Source of the DNA: JAUILA01 sp050289805
GTDB taxonomy: Bacteria > Bacteroidota > Bacteroidia > Cytophagales > Cyclobacteriaceae
DNA length: 64,000 nucleotides
Direction of reading: 5' to 3'
Assembly (NCBI GenBank): GCA_050289805.1
Contig: JBNKGL010000002.1
Coordinates: 186,001-250,000, forward strand
Positions 8,884 through 16,673 of this stretch are shown piece by piece. The translations under genes were made by a program, and so were the position numbers. How positions within the stretch are numbered: position 1 is the stretch's first letter; each line of letters opens with the position of its first letter. Below the pieces are notes generated by a model. That model was not told the origin of the DNA. It worked only from the letters and a program-made list of their open reading frames with translations, and made no database searches.

Positions 8884-9846
8884 ATGGCTCAATCAGTTAC
8901 CGACACTATTTTGATGATTCGTCCCGTTAATTTTAATTTTAACGCACAGACTGCCGTTAACAATTACTACCAGAAAGTGATTGACGGAATTGATAACGAA
9001 GAAGTACAGGAACGTGCTTTGAAGGAGTTTGATAATTTCGTTTCTGTCCTTCGCGACAAGGGAATTCGGGTGATAGTGATTGAGGATACACCGGAGCCCG
9101 AGACTCCGGATTCGATATTTCCGAACAACTGGATTTCATTTCATAGTGACGGACGTGTGGGGTTATACCCGATGTTTGCAGAAAACAGGCGAAAGGAGCG
9201 CAGGGCTGATGTTCTTGAGAAACTTCAGACTGAATATTCCATGGTAATTTCAGAAAGGGTTGATCTTACCATATTTGAAGATTCCGGGAAGTATCTGGAA
9301 GGCACGGGAAGCATGGTGCTCGACCGGGAAAACCGGATCGCATATGCGGCAATTTCTGAACGTACAAACCTGGATGTCCTTGAGAAATTCTGCGAAAATT
9401 TTCAGTATAAGGCCGTTACGTTTACAGCATACCAGAGTGTTGATGGAGACAGGTTACCTATTTATCATACAAATGTCATGATGTGCATTGGGGATACTTT
9501 TGCGGTGGTTTGTGCAGATTGTATCGACGATAGCCATGAAAGGCTCCAGGTTGTTGAAGTACTTGAACAAACAGGCAAGGAAATTATTTATATTACAGAA
9601 GAGCAGGTGCATCAATTTGCGGGGAATATGCTGGAGGTAAGGTCACATTTGAACCCTGTAAACAAATATTTGATCATGTCAGGAGCCGCATTTCATTCTC
9701 TTTCTGAAAAACAGCTGGATCAGCTTCAGGCACATTGCGAAATAATCCACAGTTCACTTGATACTATTGAAGCCCTTGGAGGCGGCAGTGCCCGCTGCAT
9801 GATGGCTGAGGTATTTCTTCCCGTATCATCAACAGTAAAAAATTAA
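8884..9846 (+). CDS. CtlX-like citrulline hydrolase (amidinotransferase fold)
   Basis: 320 residues. It is a second, distant member of the same fold: PDSIFPNNWISFH near the N-terminus, a catalytic-His segment LPIYHTNVMMCIG, and the C-terminal nucleophile GGGSARCMMAEVFLP (Cys305). It matches the family annotated as citrulline utilisation hydrolase CtlX, which cleaves citrulline to ornithine, CO2 and ammonia. It starts nine bases after the previous gene. If the upstream enzyme makes citrulline, the pair would turn arginine into ornithine without carbamoyl phosphate; that chain is inference. Confidence 0.8.
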   Translation: MAQSVTDTILMIRPVNFNFNAQTAVNNYYQKVIDGIDNEEVQERALKEFDNFVSVLRDKGIRVIVIEDTPEPETPDSIFPNNWISFHSDGRVGLYPMFAENRRKERRADVLEKLQTEYSMVISERVDLTIFEDSGKYLEGTGSMVLDRENRIAYAAISERTNLDVLEKFCENFQYKAVTFTAYQSVDGDRLPIYHTNVMMCIGDTFAVVCADCIDDSHERLQVVEVLEQTGKEIIYITEEQVHQFAGNMLEVRSHLNPVNKYLIMSGAAFHSLSEKQLDQLQAHCEIIHSSLDTIEALGGGSARCMMAEVFLPVSSTVKN

Positions 9847-9850
9847 GACC

Positions 9851-10822
9851 ATGCATACGTCCATTACCGAATTTATTGAGCATCATTTTCTTCATTTCAA
9901 TGCCGCAGCATTAGTAGATGCCGCCCGTGGATACAAAAAGCATCTTGAAGAGAATAAGAAGATGCTTATTTCCCTCGCCGGAGCTATGAGTACCGCGGAG
10001 CTTGGAAAGTCTCTTGCCGAGATGATCCGTCAGGACAAAGTTCAGATCATTAGCTGTACAGGTGCAAACCTTGAAGAAGATGTTATGAACCTGGTGGCAC
10101 ATAATCATTATAAAAGAGTCCCCAATTACCGGGATCTTACGCCAAAAGAAGAATGGGAGCTGCTTGAAAACGGGTTGAACCGTGTTACGGATACATGCAT
10201 TCCCGAGGAAGAGGCGTTCCGACGAATTCAGAAGCATATTTTCAAAATCTGGAAAGACGCCGAAGACAATGGTGAACGATTGTTTCCACATGAATATTTG
10301 TTCAGATTACTCAATTCCGGAGTAATGAAGCAATACTATGAGATTGATCCGGTGAACAGCTGGATGATTGCGGCAGCCGAAAAGAATTTACCCATGGTTG
10401 TTCCGGGATGGGAGGACTCTACACTGGGAAATATATTTGCCTCTTACTGCCTCAAAGGTGAATTAAAGCCTTCGACGATGAAGTCCGGAATTGAATATAT
10501 GACATTCCTGGCCGACTGGTATACGGAATCAGCAGGGTCGGATGGAATAGGGTTTTTCCAGATCGGGGGAGGTATTGCAGGTGATTTTCCCATATGCGTC
10601 GTGCCCATGCTTTATCAGGATATGGAACGGGAAGACACACCCTTCTGGAGCTATTTCTGCCAGATATCTGATTCCACGACCAGCTATGGGTCATATTCCG
10701 GTGCTGTCCCGAATGAAAAGATCACATGGGGGAAATTGGGAATAGATACCCCGAAATATATTGTTGAATCGGATGCCACGATCGTGGCTCCATTAATTTT
10801 TGCCTATATTCTGGGCTGGTAG
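9851..10822 (+). CDS. deoxyhypusine-synthase-family protein (possible homospermidine-type synthase)
   Basis: 323 residues with full-length similarity in pattern to deoxyhypusine synthase. NAD-binding segments include ISLAGAMSTAELGKSL and ISCTGANLEEDVMN. The C-terminal segment ITWGKLGIDTPKYIVESDAT keeps the lysine (Lys295) that carries the aminobutyl intermediate in the eukaryotic enzyme. Bacteria have no eIF5A, so the acceptor must differ; known bacterial homologues include enzymes that make homospermidine from spermidine or putrescine. It sits four bases after the CtlX gene and opposite speA, which fits a polyamine step. Confidence 0.85.
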   Translation: MHTSITEFIEHHFLHFNAAALVDAARGYKKHLEENKKMLISLAGAMSTAELGKSLAEMIRQDKVQIISCTGANLEEDVMNLVAHNHYKRVPNYRDLTPKEEWELLENGLNRVTDTCIPEEEAFRRIQKHIFKIWKDAEDNGERLFPHEYLFRLLNSGVMKQYYEIDPVNSWMIAAAEKNLPMVVPGWEDSTLGNIFASYCLKGELKPSTMKSGIEYMTFLADWYTESAGSDGIGFFQIGGGIAGDFPICVVPMLYQDMEREDTPFWSYFCQISDSTTSYGSYSGAVPNEKITWGKLGIDTPKYIVESDATIVAPLIFAYILGW

Positions 10823-10825
10823 ATC

Positions 10826-12367
10826 ATGACCGAAATAAAAAGCGAAAGTAGTCAGCACCTTCTTGTCACCCGAAATTTGACCATTCGGGATTATGACAGG
10901 ATTGCTGAAATTATGGAGGTTTCCTATCATTTGATGCCGGATATCTGGAGTAAATCGCAGATCAAGCGCTTGCTGAAGTTATTCCCCGAAGGACAGATAG
11001 GAGTGGAGGATCACGGCGAGTTGGTGGCATTCGCCCTTTCTCTGATTGTTGATTATAAAAAATTTGGTGACAACCATACCTTCCAGAAAATCACCGGAAA
11101 TGAATCATTTGAAACTCACGACCCCGATGGCGATGTACTGTACGCCATTGAAGTGTGTGTAGACCCGGAATACCGGGGAATGCGACTTGGCCGTCGTCTT
11201 TATGATGCGCGAAAGGAACTTTGTGAGCAGCTGAACCTCCGATCGATCATAGCAGGCGGCCGAATGCCTAATTATCATAAGCACAGTGATGAGCTGACTC
11301 CCAAAGATTATATTCAGAAAGTACGGACTAAGGAGATCTATGATCCGGTTCTTTATTTTCAGATCAGCAATGACTTTCACGTAAAGAAGATTTTACATAA
11401 CTATTTGCCGGGTGACAAGGCATCCCGGAACTATGCAGTGCTGGTTGAATGGAATAATATCTACTACGAGGAATCGGAAGACCCGATGCGGGTGCGAAAA
11501 AGCTATGCCCGTATAGGTGTGGTTCAATGGCAGCTGAGGGCTGTGCGTTCAGTTGAATCTTTTTTCGACAACGTGGAATTCTTTGTGGATGCGGTGAGTG
11601 GTTATAAGGCTGATTTTCTCGTTTTTCCTGAGCTTTTCAACGCACCGTTAATGGCCGAGTTTAATGAAAATGATGCTGCCCAGGCCATTCGCAAGCTGGC
11701 AAATTATACCGAACAGATCAGGGATAAAATTGTGGAGTTTGCCGTGAGCTATAATATCAACATAGTCGCGGGAAGTATGCCGGTATATGAAGATGAACGC
11801 CTCTATAACGTGGCATACCTTTGCCGGCGTGATGGTACCTATGAGGCTCAGTATAAAATTCATCCGACCCCGGCTGAAAGAGGTGACTGGGGTATGTCGG
11901 GTGGAGATCAGATCCATGTTTTTGAAACCGATGTGGCTAAAGTGGGGATACTGATTTGCTATGACGTGGAATTTCCTGAATTAGGCAGAATTATGGCTGA
12001 AAAGGGAATGGAAATACTCATCGTTCCATTTGCAACGGACATGCAAAACGGATATCAGCGGGTGAGGGTCTGTTCCCAGGCCCGCGCCATTGAGAACGAG
12101 TGTTATGTGGCCATATCCGGAAGTGTGGGAAACCTGCCCAAGGTTAAAAACATGGACATACAATTTGGTCAGTCGGCTGTTTTTTCACCGTCTGATTTTG
12201 CTTTTCCACAAAATGCTGTTGTCGCAGAAGGAACACCAAATACTGAAAACACGATCATTGCGGACGTGGACCTGGATGATTTGCGCGAACTCCATATGCA
12301 TGGTAGTGTACGTAACTTATTGGATCGCAGAAAAGATCTGTACGAGGTAAAATTGAAGAAAAAATAA
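10826..12367 (+). CDS. GNAT acetyltransferase fused to carbon-nitrogen hydrolase
   Basis: 513 residues in two domains. Residues 1 to about 210 form a GNAT acetyltransferase with the acetyl-CoA loop (VDPEYRGMRLGRRLYDAR). Residues about 225 to 500 form a nitrilase-superfamily amidohydrolase with the Glu-Lys-Cys triad in FPELFNAP, YKIHPTPAERGDWG and LICYDVEFPE. The same fusion occurs in other bacteria (YhcX type) without a settled substrate. In this operon the nitrilase half could act on N-carbamoylputrescine and the GNAT half on a polyamine, but this is a guess from context. Its stop overlaps the argS start by one base (TAATG). Confidence 0.88.
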   Translation: MTEIKSESSQHLLVTRNLTIRDYDRIAEIMEVSYHLMPDIWSKSQIKRLLKLFPEGQIGVEDHGELVAFALSLIVDYKKFGDNHTFQKITGNESFETHDPDGDVLYAIEVCVDPEYRGMRLGRRLYDARKELCEQLNLRSIIAGGRMPNYHKHSDELTPKDYIQKVRTKEIYDPVLYFQISNDFHVKKILHNYLPGDKASRNYAVLVEWNNIYYEESEDPMRVRKSYARIGVVQWQLRAVRSVESFFDNVEFFVDAVSGYKADFLVFPELFNAPLMAEFNENDAAQAIRKLANYTEQIRDKIVEFAVSYNINIVAGSMPVYEDERLYNVAYLCRRDGTYEAQYKIHPTPAERGDWGMSGGDQIHVFETDVAKVGILICYDVEFPELGRIMAEKGMEILIVPFATDMQNGYQRVRVCSQARAIENECYVAISGSVGNLPKVKNMDIQFGQSAVFSPSDFAFPQNAVVAEGTPNTENTIIADVDLDDLRELHMHGSVRNLLDRRKDLYEVKLKKK

Positions 12368-14151
12368 TGATTGAAGAACAACTGGTTGGGGATATAATTC
12401 AGGCATTTAATGCCTGCTTCGATGCGACGATTTCAGAAGATGCCATAACACTTCAGCCCACAAGGAAGGATTTTGAAGGGACCCATACACTTGTCTGTTT
12501 TCCTTTTTCCAGGATCTCCAGGAAAAGTCCGGAACAGACCGCCGAAGTGCTCGGTTCCTGGCTGGCTGAAAACTCATCCCTGGTACGTGATTTTAATGTT
12601 GTAAAGGGCTTTTTGAACCTTTCTCTCCATGATGCCGCATGGGTTGGCGTTCTCGGAGCAATTCATTCTGATGAAGGCTTTGGGTCCTATCCGGGCCGGA
12701 ACCAGGAGGTTATGATCGAGTATTCCTCGCCGAATACCAATAAGCCGCTGCATCTTGGCCATCTGAGAAACAATTTTCTGGGATGGTCTGTCGCGGAGAT
12801 TTTGAAGGCCAATGGCTATACGGTTCATAAGGTTCAGATCATCAATGATCGCGGAATTCATATCTGCAAGTCGATGGTCGCCTGGCTCCGTTATGGAGAC
12901 GGAGCAACCCCGCATTCTACCGGAAAGAAAGGTGATAAGCTCGTGGGTGATTATTATGTAAAATTTGATCAGGAATACAAGAAGGAAATCGCTACTCTGG
13001 AGGCTGGTGGCGTAACTAAGGAAGAAGCTGAAAAAACGGCCCCGATCCTGATGGAAGCCCAGGATATGCTTCGAAAATGGGAACAAAAAGACCCCGAAGT
13101 TTATGCGCTCTGGGAAACCATGAACCAATGGGTATATACCGGATTCAGCGAAACCTATGAACGCATGGGTGTCGATTTTGATAAACTTTACTATGAGTCA
13201 CAGACCTTTCTGCTCGGTAAGGAGGAAGTTTTAAAAGGACTTGAGCAGGGCATATTTTATCAGAAAGAGGATAATTCTGTTTGGGTGGACCTGAGTGATG
13301 ACGGACTCGACCAAAAATTACTTCTGCGCGCAGACGGCACCTCCGTTTATATGACCCAGGATATCGGCACTGCGATACTCCGGTATCGTGAATTCCCGGA
13401 AATAATCCGCCAGATCTATACTGTGGGTAATGAACAGGAATACCATTTCAAGGTCCTGTTCCTTATCCTCGGAAAACTAGGTTATTCTTGGGCAAAGGAA
13501 TGTTATCACCTGAGTTATGGAATGGTGGATCTCCCAACGGGTAAGATGAAATCGCGCGAAGGTACTGTAGTAGATGCAGACGACCTGATGCAGGAAATGG
13601 TGGAAACGGCTGGTCAGCATACACAGGAATTAGGAAAAATAGAAGGGTTTACGGCTGAACAGGCAGGTGAATTATATGAAACACTGGGGCTTGGAGCGTT
13701 GAAATATTTTCTGCTGAAAGTTGATCCGCGAAAGCGAATGTTGTTCGATCCCAATGAATCTATTCAGTTTCAGGGGAATACAGCGCCATTTATTCAATAT
13801 ACCCATGCACGAATTTGCGCCATACTGCGAAAGGCAGAGCAGGTTGGGGTAAGCCTTCAGGAAATAAGTCAGGAGACTGATCTGCTTGATGTGGAGACTT
13901 ACCTTATCCAGCTTCTGAGCCAATATCCCGTAAAGGTTAAGGAGGCAGGAGAAAATTATGCACCGGACATTATCGCCAATTATGTCTACGACCTGGCGAA
14001 GGAATATAATCGCTTTTACCAGGAGATCCCCATTTTCGCAGAGGAGGACATGAATAAGCTGCAGGTCCGCGTTATGATATCCGCAGAAATTGCAAGGGTG
14101 ATCAGCCTCGGGATGGGCTTGCTTGGTATTAACGTTCCTGAAAGAATGTAA
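12367..14151 (+). CDS. argS: arginyl-tRNA synthetase
   Basis: 594 residues. It is a class I synthetase with the HIGH motif in NTNKPLHLGHLRNN, the KMSKS equivalent in GMVDLPTGKMKSREGTVVDADD, and a C-terminal DALR anticodon-binding domain (ISAEIARVISLGMGLLGINVPERM at the end). It charges tRNA-Arg with arginine. It overlaps the preceding gene by one base and is followed after one base by menA, so it is translated within the arginine operon. This puts use of arginine for protein synthesis and its catabolism on one transcript. Confidence 0.97.
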   Translation: MIEEQLVGDIIQAFNACFDATISEDAITLQPTRKDFEGTHTLVCFPFSRISRKSPEQTAEVLGSWLAENSSLVRDFNVVKGFLNLSLHDAAWVGVLGAIHSDEGFGSYPGRNQEVMIEYSSPNTNKPLHLGHLRNNFLGWSVAEILKANGYTVHKVQIINDRGIHICKSMVAWLRYGDGATPHSTGKKGDKLVGDYYVKFDQEYKKEIATLEAGGVTKEEAEKTAPILMEAQDMLRKWEQKDPEVYALWETMNQWVYTGFSETYERMGVDFDKLYYESQTFLLGKEEVLKGLEQGIFYQKEDNSVWVDLSDDGLDQKLLLRADGTSVYMTQDIGTAILRYREFPEIIRQIYTVGNEQEYHFKVLFLILGKLGYSWAKECYHLSYGMVDLPTGKMKSREGTVVDADDLMQEMVETAGQHTQELGKIEGFTAEQAGELYETLGLGALKYFLLKVDPRKRMLFDPNESIQFQGNTAPFIQYTHARICAILRKAEQVGVSLQEISQETDLLDVETYLIQLLSQYPVKVKEAGENYAPDIIANYVYDLAKEYNRFYQEIPIFAEEDMNKLQVRVMISAEIARVISLGMGLLGINVPERM

Positions 14152-14152
14152 T

Positions 14153-15058
14153 ATGGCGGTTTCACCCTGGATTACTGCATTTCGCTTACGCACATTGCCA
14201 CTGGCTTTATCCAGTATTGGCATGGGCTCATTTCTCGCGGTAGGAGATGGCGTCTTTCAATGGTCCATATTTCTGTTGTGTGCACTTACAACTGTACTGC
14301 TTCAGATCCTGTCAAACCTTGCCAATGACTATGGTGATTCTGTACATGGCGCCGACCACAATGAAAGATCAGGACCGAAGCGTATGGTTCAATCCGGAGT
14401 TATCACTCTTTCCCAAATGAAAATCGCCATGGGGATATTTGTAGCATTCGCTCTTACCTGTGGGATATCCCTGCTGTATGTCGCATTCGGCTGGAATCTG
14501 AAGGCATTCCTGTTTTTCTTTTTTCTCGGGATTTTGTCGATCCTGGCAGCTATCGCATACACGGCGGGCCGTAAGCCTTATGGTTATATGGGCCTTGGTG
14601 ATCTTTCGGTCCTTATATTTTTCGGACTGGTAGGTGTACTTGGATCTTATTATTTGTACGCTCAGCAATTCAATGCGGAATACCTGTTTCCCGCCTATGC
14701 TTGTGGAGTATTCGCAGTGGCAGTTCTGAATGTAAACAATATCAGGGATATTGAATCAGACCGCCTTGCAGGGAAGTTTTCGATACCCGTTCGAATCGGG
14801 AAGGAACGCGCCGTTCGATACCATTGGTTTTTACTGATTTCGGGTATGTCGGCAATGGTAGTTTTCGTTTTTCTCAACTTCCACGATCTGCGGCAATGGC
14901 TGTTTCTACTTTCGTTTCCATTATTTATTCGGAATGGTATTGCGGTGAGCAAGGCAACATCCTGTGAGGCTCTTGATCCGTATCTGAAACAAATGGCGCT
15001 GAGTACCCTCTTCTTTGTTTTATCCTTCGGGGTCGGATTAATACTTTCAAATCTTTAG
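14153..15058 (+). CDS. menA: 1,4-dihydroxy-2-naphthoate polyprenyltransferase
   Basis: 301 residues from the ATG at 14153, one base after the argS stop. It is a UbiA-superfamily membrane prenyltransferase with about eight hydrophobic segments. The first Asp-rich prenyl-diphosphate motif is in NLANDYGDSVHGADH and the second in NNIRDIESDRLAGK. It attaches the prenyl chain in menaquinone synthesis in the inner membrane. Its place at the end of the arginine operon seems unrelated to arginine, and it is the last gene before the terminator. Confidence 0.92.
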   Translation: MAVSPWITAFRLRTLPLALSSIGMGSFLAVGDGVFQWSIFLLCALTTVLLQILSNLANDYGDSVHGADHNERSGPKRMVQSGVITLSQMKIAMGIFVAFALTCGISLLYVAFGWNLKAFLFFFFLGILSILAAIAYTAGRKPYGYMGLGDLSVLIFFGLVGVLGSYYLYAQQFNAEYLFPAYACGVFAVAVLNVNNIRDIESDRLAGKFSIPVRIGKERAVRYHWFLLISGMSAMVVFVFLNFHDLRQWLFLLSFPLFIRNGIAVSKATSCEALDPYLKQMALSTLFFVLSFGVGLILSNL

Positions 15059-15116
15059 GCCTTCTTTTCCAGTGCATGGATACGGTTATGGAGCATTCAA
15101 ATAACTGACAAATCTC

Positions 15117-15138
15117 AGGCCCTGTAAGGGGCTTTTTT
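15117..15138 (+). terminator. terminator of the arginine/menA operon
   Basis: A short stem (AGGCCCT with GGGGCTT, including G-U pairs) closed by a GTAA tetraloop is followed by six T residues. It lies 59 nt after the menA stop and before the stress-protein gene. Confidence 0.6.
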
Positions 15139-15192
15139 AATACATTTACTTCAAGTAAATTGTTAGTTTGCATTACATCAGAAAAGAAAGTC

Positions 15193-16044
15193 ATGAAACA
15201 TATACTCGTACCCACCGATTTCAGCAAACAGGCAGGCTATGCTATTGACCTGGGAGCTTACCTTGCCCGTAAACTTAATGCTGAGCTGACGTTGCTTCAT
15301 GTTGTGGTTGACGGCACGCTTCCTACAGTAAATTATAGCGGTGAGGTAGCCTTGCCAGATATGCAGGATCGTCTGTTTGTTCTGAAGCTGATTGAGAAAG
15401 GTAAAGAAGAGCTCGCAGAAATTCTGAAGAGGCCGGACTTCAAGGATCTGAACGTACATACGGAATTGCATGTGGGTGATATCTATTACGGGGTAAAGGA
15501 TATTATTGCTGAAAGGAATATCGATCTGGTAGTGATGGGAACGAAGGGGTCGAGTGGCTTCGAGGAATTTATTATTGGTTCCAACGCTGAACGTGTGGTA
15601 CGTTACGCCAAATGTCCTGTTCTCACTATTCATGAGCCAATGAAGGCCCTGAGGATTGATAAAATTGTTTACGCCAACTCCCTTGAAAAACCGGAGCATC
15701 CGTGTGCCCCGGTATTAAAAGATATTCAGGAGGCATTTGATGCAACCGTTCACCTGGTTCGGGTGAATACTCCCAATAATTTCAAAGCAGATTACGACTC
15801 CCTTCCACTGCTCGAGCGAATCGCCGAGAATTCCGGATTAAAGAATTTTGAGCTTCATATTTATAATGATTCCACGGAAGAAGCCGGTATACTCAATTTT
15901 GCTGAACAGATCGATGCAGACCTGATCGTTATGGCAACTCATGGACGGACCGGCCTTGCCCATCTGCTTACAGGAAGTCTGGCAGAATCTGTGGTTAATC
16001 ATACCCACCGGCCTGTTCTCACCTATGTAGATAAGGATATTTAG
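15193..16044 (+). CDS. universal stress protein, tandem UspA domains
   Basis: 283 residues from the ATG at 15193 (MKHILVPTDFSKQAGYA, the usual start of the family). It contains two UspA domains. Each ends in the nucleotide-binding signature: MGTKGSSGFEEFIIGSNAE in the first half and MATHGRTGLAHLLTGSLAE in the second. Tandem forms of this size are common in Bacteroidota and act in the cytoplasm under stress, by mechanisms not well known. A -7-like box, TTAGTTTG at 15163-15170, has one mismatch to consensus. The 3' end overlaps the convergent lipoprotein gene by four bases. Confidence 0.9.
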   Translation: MKHILVPTDFSKQAGYAIDLGAYLARKLNAELTLLHVVVDGTLPTVNYSGEVALPDMQDRLFVLKLIEKGKEELAEILKRPDFKDLNVHTELHVGDIYYGVKDIIAERNIDLVVMGTKGSSGFEEFIIGSNAERVVRYAKCPVLTIHEPMKALRIDKIVYANSLEKPEHPCAPVLKDIQEAFDATVHLVRVNTPNNFKADYDSLPLLERIAENSGLKNFELHIYNDSTEEAGILNFAEQIDADLIVMATHGRTGLAHLLTGSLAESVVNHTHRPVLTYVDKDI

Positions 16045-16583
16045 AGAATTTCGCCGGTAACTTTCAGGAACATCGTGGCCTTGATTCGAAAGGTCACCGG
16101 TTTTCCCGTGATAAAGGAGTGGAATTGGACAATGATGCCCTCGTCTGCAATAAAATTTTCAGCGATAATTTTTGATTCCTCATCGGTAAAACGAAGGATA
16201 TAATCTGTTCCGGTTACGCTGTATTGATACAGGGGAATATCCGGTACATCAAATGCCGGCAACAATTCATTCCGTTGAAGATCCATCAGGAGCAATTGAT
16301 TGGACTGAAGTTCGGTGTCCTCCGGGCCCACAAATTCTGAAATGGAAAAAACCAATGAATCTACATCGAAATCAGAAATGCGTTCTTCAAATTCGGCGAT
16401 CTCAGGATTTGTGGTGGTGCTAAGTACTCTTTCCCCGGTAATTTCATTAGGCATGGTCTCCAGAACAATAGCCACAAGACTGTCACTAATGCTAGTAGAC
16501 CGGGTAGCTGAAATAAATTTTGTTTCTTCACACGATGTTAAAGCCAGGATCGCGACACTAAAAAATAGTAATACCGATTTCAT
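16041..16583 (-). CDS. lipoprotein of unknown function
   Basis: 180 residues with a lipoprotein signal (MKSVLLFFSVAILALTSC, Cys18). The mature part is acidic and looks beta-rich, with no recognised domain. It faces away from the AddA-like gene, with 90 nt between the two starts. Location in the periplasm or outer membrane is inferred from the signal alone. Confidence 0.65.
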   Translation of the reverse strand: MKSVLLFFSVAILALTSCEETKFISATRSTSISDSLVAIVLETMPNEITGERVLSTTTNPEIAEFEERISDFDVDSLVFSISEFVGPEDTELQSNQLLLMDLQRNELLPAFDVPDIPLYQYSVTGTDYILRFTDEESKIIAENFIADEGIIVQFHSFITGKPVTFRIKATMFLKVTGEIL

Positions 16584-16635
16584 ATACTTTTAATTCTTTT
16601 TTGATCCTTCGGGTAACCTGAAATGATATGTGAAT

Positions 16636-16667
16636 ATTGCCAAAACCCTCATTAAATCCTAGTTTAG
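16636..16667 (+). promoter_or_regulatory. candidate promoter of the AddAB-like operon
   Basis: ATTG at 16636-16639, a 20-nt spacer, then TAGTTTAG at 16660-16667 (one mismatch to TAnnTTTG). The ATG follows six bases later at 16674, so the transcript would have almost no leader. Confidence 0.4.
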
Positions 16668-16673
16668 TCTCCG

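Noticed and set aside
9851..10822. True deoxyhypusine synthase acting on eIF5A
   Set aside because: Bacteria lack eIF5A; the family also contains polyamine-forming enzymes, which fit the operon.
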